Shown: positions 1-6,245, counted from the stretch's first letter. The stretch is 6,415 bases of DNA from Bacillota bacterium (GCA_012727415.1 JAAYHI010000184.1:1-6415); one strand, 5' to 3'. Made by a program: numbers and translations. Notes: generated by a model not told the origin, from the sequence alone.

Positions 1-389
1 CGGACATATTCTGCAAAACAGCCGTCGGTATCGACGCCGATTATCTCGACATCCTGGCAGATGTGGGCCTGGCCGGTGCGGCAAAAGTAACATGTCCCGC
101 AGACAAAATGGCCCTCTGCGCTAACCCGGGTGCCAAGGGCGATGTCATCCACCCCTTCCCCCAGCTCCACAACCTCGCCGCAAAATTCATGGCCAAAGAC
201 CAGGGGAGGCTTAATCCTGCCCTGAGCCCACTTGTTCCACTGATAGATGTGAACGTCTGTGCCACAGATGGCTGTAGCGGTGACCTTTACCAATACTTCT
301 CCCGCCTGGGGCGATGGAACAGGCACTTGTTCCAGCCTGGCGCCCTCTGCCCTGGCCTGTTTAACCAGGGCCTTCATAGTACTAGCCAT
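1..389 (-). CDS. tdh: L-threonine 3-dehydrogenase, N-terminal part (runs off window)
   Basis: Zinc-dependent medium-chain dehydrogenase that oxidises L-threonine with NAD+ to 2-amino-3-oxobutyrate, which is then cleaved to glycine and acetyl-CoA. Only the first 129 codons are present; the Rossmann NAD domain and C-terminus lie beyond base 1. Seen here: ATAICGTDVHIY with the catalytic-zinc Cys42 and the Thr44/His47 relay, GHE at 66-68 (zinc ligand and Glu), and four structural-zinc cysteines at 97, 100, 103 and 111. The NKWAQGRIKPP and IGVDTDGCFAEY segments resemble, from memory, threonine dehydrogenases of thermophiles and archaea more than sorbitol or alcohol dehydrogenases. Start chosen at ATG 389 because GGAGGAG lies 8 nt upstream; a second ATG at 377 (MKALV) is the alternative. 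It lies 88 bp after the transketolase pair with no visible terminator between them. A polyol dehydrogenase of the same family cannot be fully excluded without the C-terminal half. Confidence 0.85.
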   Translation of the reverse strand, partial: MASTMKALVKQARAEGARLEQVPVPSPQAGEVLVKVTATAICGTDVHIYQWNKWAQGRIKPPLVFGHEFCGEVVELGEGVDDIALGTRVSAEGHFVCGTCYFCRTGQAHICQDVEIIGVDTDGCFAEYV

Positions 390-397
390 ATTATCCA

Positions 398-404
398 CTC
401 CTCC
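398..404 (-). promoter_or_regulatory. Ribosome binding site of tdh
   Basis: GGAGGAG on the minus strand, 8 nt before ATG 389. It favours that start over the in-frame ATG 12 nt further on. The 88-bp gap that holds it (390-477) shows no terminator-like hairpin and no convincing promoter. Confidence 0.7.
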
Positions 405-477
405 GCTTTGATTTGGCACCTTATTACCGTACTTAGATTACGACATCAAAGGGGAAATACCTTCTGCTCAGCCTCTT

Positions 478-1404
478 CTATGGCATTAATTTCATTGCAC
501 CTGCAAAGACAGCTTTGGCGGTAAGGCCATATTTCTCCAGCAGGGCCGCCGGTTTCCCCGACTCACCAAAGGTATCCCTGACGCCGATTCTCACCATGGG
601 TGCAGGAACTTCCTCGGCCAGGACTTCAGCAATGGCGCCGCCCAAGCCCCCGATAATGCTGTGTTCTTCGGCAGTAACCACCCGGCGGCAACGGCGGGCG
701 TAGCGGCAAACAGTGTCTGTATCCAGAGGTTTAACAGTATGGACATTAATCACTGCTGCGCTGACCCCTTGCTCAGCCAGCATATCAGCTGCCTCCAGGG
801 TCACATGAACCATATAACCGCAGGCGAAGAGGGCAACATCTTCTCCTTCCCTGAGGACTGGGGCCTTTAACAGGTCAAAGACATAAGATTCATCGTGAAT
901 ATCGGGAACTGCCGGCCGCCCTAAGCGCAAGTAGACGGGCCCCCGGTGCCGGGCAACTGCCCGGGTGGCAGCAGCGGCTTCGACACCGTCAGCGGGAACT
1001 ACCACGGTCATATTGGGCAAAGCCCGCATCAGGGCAATGTCCTCATTCATCTGGTGGGTCGCCCCGTCCTCCCCGACGGTGAGGCCGGCATGGGTGGCGG
1101 CAATTTTTACATTGAGATTAGGATAGGCAACGGAAGCGCGGATTTGGTCATAGGCCCTGCCGGCAGCAAAGACAGCAAAAGTGCTGGCGAAGGGAATCTT
1201 GCCGCTGGCGGCCAGGCCGGCTGCCGTGCCAATTAAATCACTCTCGGCAATGCCGACGTTAAAAAAGCGCTGGGGAAATTCTTTGGCAAAGGCAGCTGTC
1301 TTGGTTGAGCCTGACAAGTCAGCGTCCAGCACAACCACATCTTGGTTTTCGGCGCCTAATTCCGCCAATGCCTTGCCGTAAGCATCTCTGGTAGCTGTGG
1401 CCAT
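478..1404 (-). CDS. Transketolase, C-terminal subunit
   Basis: Second half of a split transketolase (308 aa), carrying the pyrimidine-binding domain and the C-terminal domain. With its partner it transfers two-carbon ketol units between sugar phosphates in the non-oxidative pentose phosphate pathway, using thiamine diphosphate, in the cytoplasm. Seen here: VLDADLSGST near 25-34; FNVGIAESDL at 48-57, whose Glu54 is the expected cofactor-activating glutamate; THAGLTVGEDGATHQ at 104-118; VYLRLGRP at 157-164; and a C-terminal domain with INVHTVKPLD (219-228) and TAEEHSIIGGLG (244-255). The length fits the C-terminal subunits of Clostridia and archaea. Its ATG directly follows the partner's TAA with no spacer, pointing to translational coupling and equal output. 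A 1-deoxyxylulose-5-phosphate synthase half is unlikely, because that enzyme is normally a single chain. Genomes often carry several copies, so no locus symbol is given. Confidence 0.93.
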   Translation of the reverse strand: MATATRDAYGKALAELGAENQDVVVLDADLSGSTKTAAFAKEFPQRFFNVGIAESDLIGTAAGLAASGKIPFASTFAVFAAGRAYDQIRASVAYPNLNVKIAATHAGLTVGEDGATHQMNEDIALMRALPNMTVVVPADGVEAAAATRAVARHRGPVYLRLGRPAVPDIHDESYVFDLLKAPVLREGEDVALFACGYMVHVTLEAADMLAEQGVSAAVINVHTVKPLDTDTVCRYARRCRRVVTAEEHSIIGGLGGAIAEVLAEEVPAPMVRIGVRDTFGESGKPAALLEKYGLTAKAVFAGAMKLMP

Positions 1405-2226
1405 TTACTCCACCTCCAGTTCTTTTAATGCCTGCAGAGCTTGCTCCTGGCCGGGAGCCTTGCCGTGCCAGCCCGCCTGATTTTCCATAAAGGACACCCC
1501 CTTGCCCTTAATTGTTCGGGCAATAATGACTGAAGGCCGGCCCTTGGCCTCCTTTGCCCTTTCAACGGCGGCAAAAATCTCGCCAAAATCATGGCCGTTG
1601 ATTTCCTGGACATGCCAGTTGAAGGCGGCAAACTTATCTTTTATACAAGCCACATTCATCACCCGGCTAACCTCGCCGTCGATTTGCAGGCCGTTCCAGT
1701 CGACAAAGGCAATGACATTATCCAGGGCGTAATGGGCAGCAGTCATGGCCGCCTCCCATACCTGGCCCTCCTGGAGCTCGCCGTCGCCCAGAAGGACATA
1801 GATCCAGCGCTGATGCTGACCATCCAGTTTCGCTCCCAGGGCCATGCCATTGGCGGCGGAGAGCCCCTGACCCAAAGAGCCTGTCGTCATATCCACTCCA
1901 GGGGTCTTTTCCCGGTCGGGATGGCCCTGGAGGCGGCTGTTGACAGCCCGGAAACTGGTGAGCTCCTCCGGGGAGAAAAAGCCCCGTTCCGCCAGGGCAG
2001 CGTAATATACCGGAGTGGCATGGCCTTTGCTCAGGACGAAGATATCCCGCTCCGGCCATCTGGGCTGAGCAACATCAACATTCATCAGCTTAAAGTACAG
2101 GGCAGTTATTATTTCTGCAGCTGACAAAGAACCTCCCGGGTGGCCGGAGTTTGCCGCCGCCACCATATTGATGATATGCCGGCGCAAGCGGCCTGCAATG
2201 GCCTTTAACTTCGAGTAATCTTCCAT
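1405..2226 (-). CDS. Transketolase, N-terminal subunit
   Basis: First half of a split transketolase (273 aa), holding the pyrophosphate-binding domain for thiamine diphosphate and Mg2+. Seen here: SGHPGGSLS (27-35), SKGHATPVYYAAL (66-78), GHPD (101-104), TGSLGQGLS (115-123), the cofactor motif GDGELQEGQVWEA starting at 148 with the downstream Asn178, KGKGVSFMEN (240-249) and WHGKAP (253-258). Together these are diagnostic of transketolase N-terminal subunits. Start set at ATG 2226 because AGAGGTGA lies 5 nt upstream; the open frame extends 21 codons further, but that extension would overlap the end of prfB and has no family similarity that I recognise. It lies 13 bp downstream of prfB and immediately before the C subunit gene, so it is probably expressed from the secA promoter in the same message. 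Confidence 0.93.
   Translation of the reverse strand: MEDYSKLKAIAGRLRRHIINMVAAANSGHPGGSLSAAEIITALYFKLMNVDVAQPRWPERDIFVLSKGHATPVYYAALAERGFFSPEELTSFRAVNSRLQGHPDREKTPGVDMTTGSLGQGLSAANGMALGAKLDGQHQRWIYVLLGDGELQEGQVWEAAMTAAHYALDNVIAFVDWNGLQIDGEVSRVMNVACIKDKFAAFNWHVQEINGHDFGEIFAAVERAKEAKGRPSVIIARTIKGKGVSFMENQAGWHGKAPGQEQALQALKELEVE
1408..1417 (-). promoter_or_regulatory. Ribosome binding site of transketolase C subunit, inside upstream gene
   Basis: GGAGGTGGAG lies in the last sense codons of the N-terminal subunit gene. The core GGAGG is 8 nt before the ATG at 1404, and that 8-nt spacer includes the upstream TAA stop. A terminating ribosome is thus positioned to restart at once. Confidence 0.75.
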
Positions 2227-2231
2227 TATGT

Positions 2232-2239
2232 TCACCTCT
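2232..2239 (-). promoter_or_regulatory. Ribosome binding site that sets the transketolase N start
   Basis: AGAGGTGA sits directly after the prfB stop codon and 5 nt before ATG 2226. It decides against the longer open frame starting at 2289. Confidence 0.8.
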
Positions 2240-3356
2240 TTAGATTTCCTTTGGGCTGCTATGCCCTGCCTGCCAGCGCAGCCAGGCATCGATAAACAAA
2301 TCTATTTCCCCGTCCATTACGGCGTTGACATTGCCTGTTTCCGCCTCAGTGCGATGATCCTTGACCAGGTTATAAGGGTGAAATATATAGGAACGGATTT
2401 GGCTGCCCCAGGCAATTTCCCTTTGTTCGCCGCGGAGTTTTGCCAATTCTGCCTCCTGCTCCTGGCGCTGGCGCTCCGCCAGCCTGGCCATGAGAATTTT
2501 CATTGCCGCCAGGCGATTGGAATGCTGGGAGCGCTCATTCTGGCAGGTGGCGACAATTCCCGTGGGAATATGGGTAATCCGCACCGCCGAGTCGGTGGTA
2601 TTGACATGTTGTCCCCCGGCTCCCCCCGCCCGATAAGTATCTATGCGCAAGTCATCGGGGTGAATCTCCACTTCTCCTTCCTCAATCTCCGGGAGCACAT
2701 CCAGGGAGGCAAAAGAAGTGTGCCGCCTTCCCGAAGAATCAAAGGGGGAAATGCGCACCAGGCGATGGACACCTTTCTCCGACTTAAGATATCCATAGGC
2801 GTAATCCCCTTTGACCAGCAGAGTGGCACTGTTGATTCCAGCCTCCACATCTGACTGGTAATCGAGAATCTCTGTGGTAAAACCCCTCTGCTCCGCCCAG
2901 CGGGTGTACATGCGCAAAAGCATCTCTGCCCAATCCTGGGACTCCAGGCCCCCGGCACCGGGATGGAGAGAGATTATTGCATTGTTGAAGTCGTACTTGC
3001 CTCCCAGCAACTGGGTCAGTTCCAGGGAGTTAAGCTGCTGTTTCAGCCTGCTCAGACCCTCACCAATTTCCCCGGCCAAATCGTCTTCGCCTTCCTGCAG
3101 GGCCAGGTGGGCCAGTTCCGCCAATTCGGCACAGTAACTGCTGATTTCTGACCAGGTATCGTGAACCTGCTTTAAAGAATTAACTCTCGCTATAACAGCC
3201 TGGGCCCGCTGCTGATCCTCCCAGAATCCCGCCGCGGCCATTTGCGCTTCCAATTCCTGAATCTCTTTGCCCTTAGCAGCTACTTCAAAGGGAGACCCCC
3301 ATTTCTTCAATTCTCTTGCCAAGCCTTTCCAATTCCGCCTGGTACTCGCTTAACAC
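2240..3356 (-). CDS. prfB: Peptide chain release factor 2, expressed by programmed +1 frameshift
   Basis: Class I release factor that reads UAA and UGA in the ribosomal A site and triggers peptide release. Translation starts at GTG 3356 (GAGGTGAT 4 nt upstream), runs 23 codons to an in-frame TGA at 3287-3285, then shifts +1 at CTT and continues from GAA 3286 to TAA 2240. The product is 371 aa, normal for RF2. In product numbering, SPF (203-205) is the anticodon-like tripeptide typical of RF2, and GGQ (247-249) in RAGGAGGQHVN is the peptidyl-transferase motif. The joined sequence across the shift (GVSL then EVAAKGKEIQELEAQ) aligns well with E. coli RF2. A simple frame call would begin at TTG 3322 and lose the true N-terminus. 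It lies 18 bp after secA, an arrangement known from Bacillus. Expression is expected to be autoregulated: low RF2 lets the ribosome pause at UGA and shift. Confidence 0.95.
3285..3300 (-). promoter_or_regulatory. prfB: RF2 programmed frameshift signal
   Basis: On the minus strand this reads GGGGG-TCTCC-CTT-TGA. The G-run is the internal Shine-Dalgarno-like stimulator, CTT is the slippery codon and TGA the zero-frame stop, followed by A. CUU UGA matches the conserved RF2 site. The gap between the G-run and CTT is 5 nt, against 3 nt in E. coli (AGGGGG-TAT-CTT-TGA). That difference may lower shift efficiency. Confidence 0.9.
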
Positions 3357-3360
3357 CTTT

Positions 3361-3368
3361 ATCACCTC
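3361..3368 (-). promoter_or_regulatory. Ribosome binding site of prfB, supporting a GTG start
   Basis: GAGGTGAT lies 4 nt before GTG 3356, inside the 18-bp secA-prfB gap. It shows that prfB starts upstream of the frameshift stop and not at TTG 3322. Confidence 0.8.
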
Positions 3369-3374
3369 GTTTGC

Positions 3375-5873
3375 TTATTGCCCGCAACAGCGTTTGTATT
3401 TTTTCCCGCTGCCGCAGGGGCAGGGTTCGTTGCGCCCCACCTTTTTCCCTTTCCTGGCGGGACTGGTGTTGCTGTCCCCGCCGGGAACAGGGTTGGCCAC
3501 CGCCACCGAGCGGCGCACAGGCTGGCTGGCCAGCTGCACCCTGAGGATTAAGCGGGCCACTTCTTCCTGAATGCTTTCCGTCATATTGTTGAACATATCA
3601 TAGGCCTCAAATTTATACTCCGTCAGGGGGTCTCTCTGGCCAAAGGCCCTGAGCCCAATGCCCTGGCGCAAATCATCCATGGCCACCAGCTGGTCCATCC
3701 ACTTGCGGTCAACGGTACGCAATACCACTTCCCGCTCCAGCTCCCGCATAACCTCGCTGCCTATGGCCTCCTCCCGGATTGCATACAGCTCCCGGGCTCT
3801 TCCTTTCAGCCATTCCTGAATCTCAGAGGAATGCTTGCCGGCAAGATCTGACTGCTTTACGCTGCCGGGGACCAGGATATAGTTTTCCGCATATTCCACC
3901 AGTCCCTTGAGATTATACTCGTCGACATAAACATCGGCGCTGGCCCAGGTATTCACTGCTCTTTCAATGACAGCGTCGATCATCTTCTGCACCTGGTTTT
4001 TGATATTACCGCCCTCGAGGATCTCCCGGCGCTGCCGATAGATGATTTCACGCTGCTGGTTGAGGACATCGTCATATTGCAACACATGCTTGCGAAGGTC
4101 AAAGTTCCGGCCCTCCACCCGTTTCTGAGCGGATTCAATGGTCTTGGACAGCAGCGGATGCTCAATGGGAATGCTGTCATCCATTCCCAGTCTGTCCATC
4201 ATCCCCATAAAGCGCTCCGACCCAAAGAGGCGCATAAGATCGTCCTCCAGGGAGATAAAGAACTGGGAAGAACCGGGGTCTCCCTGGCGGCCGGAACGGC
4301 CCCGGAGCTGGTTGTCTATGCGGCGGGCTTCATGGCGTTCAGTGCCGATAATATGTAAGCCCCCCAGTTCGGCGACGCCCTCTTCCAGAATAATGTCAGT
4401 TCCCCGGCCGGCCATATTGGTGGCAATGGTCACCGCCCCTTTGCGGCCTGCCTGGGCGACAATCTCCGCTTCCCGTTCATGCTGCTTGGCATTGAGCACA
4501 TCATGGGGAATTCCCCTTTTTTTCAGCATATCACTTAACATCTCGGACTTCTCAATGGAGATTGTGCCTACCAGCAAGGGTTGCCCCGTCCTGTGCCTGG
4601 CCACTATTTCGTCCACCACCGCCTTGAACTTACCCTTCTCGGAGCGATAGACCACATCGGGCAAGTCTTTGCGAATCATGGGCCGGTTGGTGGGAACAAC
4701 CACGACGTCCATGCCGTAGATCTTGCGGAACTCATCTTCCTCGGTTTTCGCTGTGCCGGTGAGACCGGAAAGCTTTGTATACATGCGGAAGTAGTTTTGC
4801 AAGGTGATGCTGGCCAGAGTCTGGCTCTCCCTTTCGATCTTAACCCCTTCCTTAGCTTCAATGGCCTGGTGGAGGCCGTTGGAATAGCGGCGGCCAAACA
4901 TCAGGCGGCCGGTAAACTCATCGACAATGATGACCTGGCCGTCCTTGACGACATAATCCCGGTCTCTCTTCATAAGTACATGGGCCTTGAGGGCTTGATT
5001 AACATGATGGGATATTTCCATATTTACAGCGTCAAAAAGGTTTTCCAGGTTAAGGGCCTTTTCCACTGCGGCCACGCCCTCTTCCGTCAAAGCCACTGTC
5101 CTCGCTTTTTCATCCACTGTGTAGTCTTTCCCGGGACGCAGGCGAGGCACCAGCCTGACATAGCGATAGTATTGGCTGGTATCCTGGTCAATAGCACCGG
5201 AAATAATCAGCGGCGTGCGGGCCTCATCGATGAGGATGCTGTCAACTTCGTCGACAATTGCAAAATGCAGGGGGCGCTGTACGAGATGTTCCTTATACAG
5301 CACCATATTGTCCCGAAGATAGTCGAAACCAAACTCGTTATTCGTGCCGTAAGTAATATCCGCCTCATAGGAGCGTCTGCGCTCCTGAGGCTCGATGCCG
5401 TGGACAATGAGGCCAACCTCCAGGCCCAGAAGGTTGTATACCTTCCCCATCCACTGGCTGTGGAAACGGGCGAGGTAATCGTTGACGGTGACCACGTGCA
5501 CCCCCTTGCCTTCAAGGGCATTCAGGTAGGCGGGCATAGTCAGGGCCAGGGTCTTGCCCTCACCGGTTTTCATTTCTGCAATCCGCCCCTGGTGGAGGAC
5601 AATACCCCCCAGCACCTGGACATCATAAGGCCGCTGGCCCAGGGCCCGCTTTGCCGCTTCCCGAACAAGAGCATAGGCCTCCGGCAACAAGCCGTCCAGT
5701 GTTTCACCCCGGGCAAGGCGTTCCTTAAACTCTCCCGTCTTTGCCGCCAAGGCATCGGTATTTAAGGACTCGAACCGGGGTTCCAGGTTGTTGATCTCTT
5801 CCACTATCCGCATCAAATTCTTAATCTCCCGGGCATCGTCTCCGCCCAACAGCCCCCTGAAAAACTTAAACAT
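3375..5873 (-). CDS. secA: Preprotein translocase ATPase SecA
   Basis: Motor ATPase that pushes unfolded preproteins through SecYEG at the inner face of the membrane; 832 aa, in the range of Bacillus and Clostridia SecA. Domains seen: nucleotide-binding domain 1 with Walker A MKTGEGKT (101-108) and Walker B DEVD (208-211), followed by the preprotein cross-linking insertion; nucleotide-binding domain 2 with ATNMAGRGTDI (484-494) and QLRGRSGRQGD (522-532); the helical scaffold and two-helix finger (about 590-770, including VDRKWMDQLVAMDDLRQGIG); a variable linker (about 785-812); and a zinc-binding SEC-C tail with Cys818, Cys820, Cys829 and Cys830 (CxC-x8-CC), which contacts SecB-like partners or lipid. 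ATG 5873 is preceded by GAGGTG. It is first in the apparent secA-prfB-transketolase operon and has its own promoter. No frameshift or missing motif is visible. The full motor and SEC-C tail argue for canonical SecA1, not the accessory SecA2. Confidence 0.98.
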   Translation of the reverse strand: MFKFFRGLLGGDDAREIKNLMRIVEEINNLEPRFESLNTDALAAKTGEFKERLARGETLDGLLPEAYALVREAAKRALGQRPYDVQVLGGIVLHQGRIAEMKTGEGKTLALTMPAYLNALEGKGVHVVTVNDYLARFHSQWMGKVYNLLGLEVGLIVHGIEPQERRRSYEADITYGTNNEFGFDYLRDNMVLYKEHLVQRPLHFAIVDEVDSILIDEARTPLIISGAIDQDTSQYYRYVRLVPRLRPGKDYTVDEKARTVALTEEGVAAVEKALNLENLFDAVNMEISHHVNQALKAHVLMKRDRDYVVKDGQVIIVDEFTGRLMFGRRYSNGLHQAIEAKEGVKIERESQTLASITLQNYFRMYTKLSGLTGTAKTEEDEFRKIYGMDVVVVPTNRPMIRKDLPDVVYRSEKGKFKAVVDEIVARHRTGQPLLVGTISIEKSEMLSDMLKKRGIPHDVLNAKQHEREAEIVAQAGRKGAVTIATNMAGRGTDIILEEGVAELGGLHIIGTERHEARRIDNQLRGRSGRQGDPGSSQFFISLEDDLMRLFGSERFMGMMDRLGMDDSIPIEHPLLSKTIESAQKRVEGRNFDLRKHVLQYDDVLNQQREIIYRQRREILEGGNIKNQVQKMIDAVIERAVNTWASADVYVDEYNLKGLVEYAENYILVPGSVKQSDLAGKHSSEIQEWLKGRARELYAIREEAIGSEVMRELEREVVLRTVDRKWMDQLVAMDDLRQGIGLRAFGQRDPLTEYKFEAYDMFNNMTESIQEEVARLILRVQLASQPVRRSVAVANPVPGGDSNTSPARKGKKVGRNEPCPCGSGKKYKRCCGQ

Positions 5874-5878
5874 CTCTA

Positions 5879-5884
5879 CACCTC
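5879..5884 (-). promoter_or_regulatory. Ribosome binding site of secA
   Basis: GAGGTG lies 5 nt before ATG 5873, at the 3' end of a short predicted leader. Confidence 0.75.
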
Positions 5885-5904
5885 GTTCAACTCTAATTCC
5901 CTTT

Positions 5905-5934
5905 ATTCTACCATCATTGGGAAGGCACTGGCAA
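5905..5934 (-). promoter_or_regulatory. Predicted sigma-A promoter of the secA operon
   Basis: TTGCCA (-35, 5929-5934; 5 of 6 to TTGACA), an 18-nt spacer, and TAGAAT (-10, 5905-5910; 5 of 6 to TATAAT), with TG one base before the -10 (extended -10). Transcription would start near 5898, giving a leader of about 25 nt. It lies just downstream of an intrinsic terminator, as expected for an independent unit. Confidence 0.65.
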
Positions 5935-5950
5935 CAAGACCCTCCCCGGA

Positions 5951-5980
5951 GAAAATAAAAGAGGAGCCCTCGCTCCTCCT
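5951..5980 (-). terminator. Intrinsic terminator upstream of secA
   Basis: Minus-strand hairpin GAGGAGC-gagg-GCTCCTC (7 perfect pairs, extended to 9 by a G-U and an A-U pair), followed by TTTTATTTTC. It stops leftward transcription from mobA or the candidate small RNA before the secA promoter. Confidence 0.8.
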
Positions 5981-5992
5981 GCTGTATTGGCT

Positions 5993-6025
5993 AAAAAAAA
6001 GATTCCACTGTAACTGGTACAGTGG
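5993..6025 (-). terminator. Intrinsic terminator at the 3' end of the candidate small RNA
   Basis: Minus-strand hairpin CCACTGTA-ccagt-TACAGTGG (8 perfect pairs), then AATC and T8. Four unpaired bases before the U-tract are not ideal. The longer pairing of the same 3' arm with 6125-6137 would place the stem directly against the U-tract. Confidence 0.65.
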
Positions 6026-6137
6026 CCGGGATGACTCCTGTCAAGTGAAGCAATATCTATAACTGCTCGTCTGAATGCGTATGGTAGTATGTTCGTTGCT
6101 GGATATCCTGCTGCAAATAGAATATTACAGTGGAATC
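6001..6137. repeat. 13-bp perfect inverted repeat bounding a 137-bp segment
   Basis: GATTCCACTGTAA at 6001-6013 and its exact complement TTACAGTGGAATC at 6125-6137. A third partial copy, TACAGTGG, lies at 6018-6025. No matching target-site duplication is visible at the edges (left flank A8, right flank ATCTTT). Confidence 0.9.
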
Positions 6138-6143
6138 ATCTTT

Positions 6144-6172
6144 ACTATAACAAGGGGAAGGGGGCCTGTCCA
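6144..6172 (-). promoter_or_regulatory. Predicted strong sigma-A promoter of the candidate small RNA
   Basis: TGGACA (-35, 6167-6172; 5 of 6), a 17-nt spacer, and TATAGT (-10, 6144-6149; 5 of 6), with TG one base before the -10. Six bases then separate the -10 from G6137, the first base of the 13-bp closing stem, so the predicted start coincides with the stem boundary. The AT-rich block upstream (about 6173-6220) could act as an UP element, as at stable RNA promoters. Confidence 0.65.
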
Positions 6173-6221
6173 GCCTTGTAGTCTAATTCTAATATAGATG
6201 AAATATTATTACATTCATTGC

Positions 6222-6245
6222 AAAAAAATGGGGACTACCGCCCCA
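6222..6245 (-). terminator. Likely intrinsic terminator of mobA, overlapping its stop codon
   Basis: Minus-strand TGGGG-cggtagt-CCCCA (5 pairs, 7-nt loop) followed by T7. The left arm lies in the last codons of mobA and the TAG is in the loop. The stem is short, so termination may be incomplete. Confidence 0.55.

Larger units (their letters stand above)
5993..6137 (-). ncRNA. Candidate small RNA of about 145 nt, family unknown
   Basis: A transcript from a near-consensus promoter would start at G6137. Its first 13 nt (GATTCCACTGTAA) pair perfectly with its last 13 (TTACAGTGGAATC, 6013-6001), and U8 follows at once (6000-5993). Numbering from G6137 as 1, inside the closing stem I see a helix AGCA(26-29)/UGCU(86-89) stacked through a GG bulge on AUAUC(32-36)/GAUAU(81-85); a UGAC-AGGA-GUCA hairpin (95-106); and an A/C-rich loop (about 37-80) with little pairing. 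A closing stem, an open middle with a hairpin on the 3' strand, and an apical arm recall the layout of 6S RNA. It is shorter than usual 6S RNAs, and I recognise no conserved 6S sequence. Alternatives: a MITE-like insertion bounded by inverted repeats, or an unusual terminator region. Promoter, start, closing stem and U-tract coincide, which is why I favour an RNA gene. Confidence 0.5.
5874..6234. other. Gene-free 361-bp region between mobA and secA
   Basis: No open reading frame here has a credible ribosome site and start. Reading leftward, the stretch holds the mobA terminator tail, an AT-rich block (about 6173-6220), a promoter, the 137-nt inverted-repeat-bounded segment, a U8 tract, a second terminator, and the secA promoter and leader. 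Nearly all of it is accounted for by RNA-level signals. Confidence 0.7.

Noticed and set aside
390..477. Possible promoter TTGATG-N17-TAATAA before tdh
   Set aside because: Only 4 of 6 and 3 of 6 matches to consensus; too weak to claim in a short A/T-containing gap.
63..524. 153-codon plus-strand frame opposite tdh
   Set aside because: The minus strand encodes clear zinc-dehydrogenase motifs over the same bases; the plus frame has no recognisable features and spans a gene boundary.
2227..2289. 21-codon N-terminal extension of transketolase N
   Set aside because: It would overlap prfB, and a strong ribosome site lies immediately before the internal ATG 2226, where family similarity begins.
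1591..2854. Plus-strand open frames of 177 and 208 codons opposite transketolase N and prfB
   Set aside because: They are shadows of strongly supported minus-strand genes, with no family resemblance and no operon context.
4581..5765. 394-codon open frame on the plus strand opposite secA
   Set aside because: It lies wholly antisense to well-conserved secA motifs, shows no recognisable domain, and its openness is explained by the codon bias of the secA strand.
5942..5951. Small palindrome CTCCCCGGAG just upstream of the secA promoter
   Set aside because: Too short and imperfect to support an operator, with no second copy nearby.
6020..6044. Perfect -35 hexamer TTGACA on the minus strand inside the candidate small RNA
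   Set aside because: The position 17-18 nt downstream (TGTACC or GTACCA) is a poor -10, so this is probably chance.
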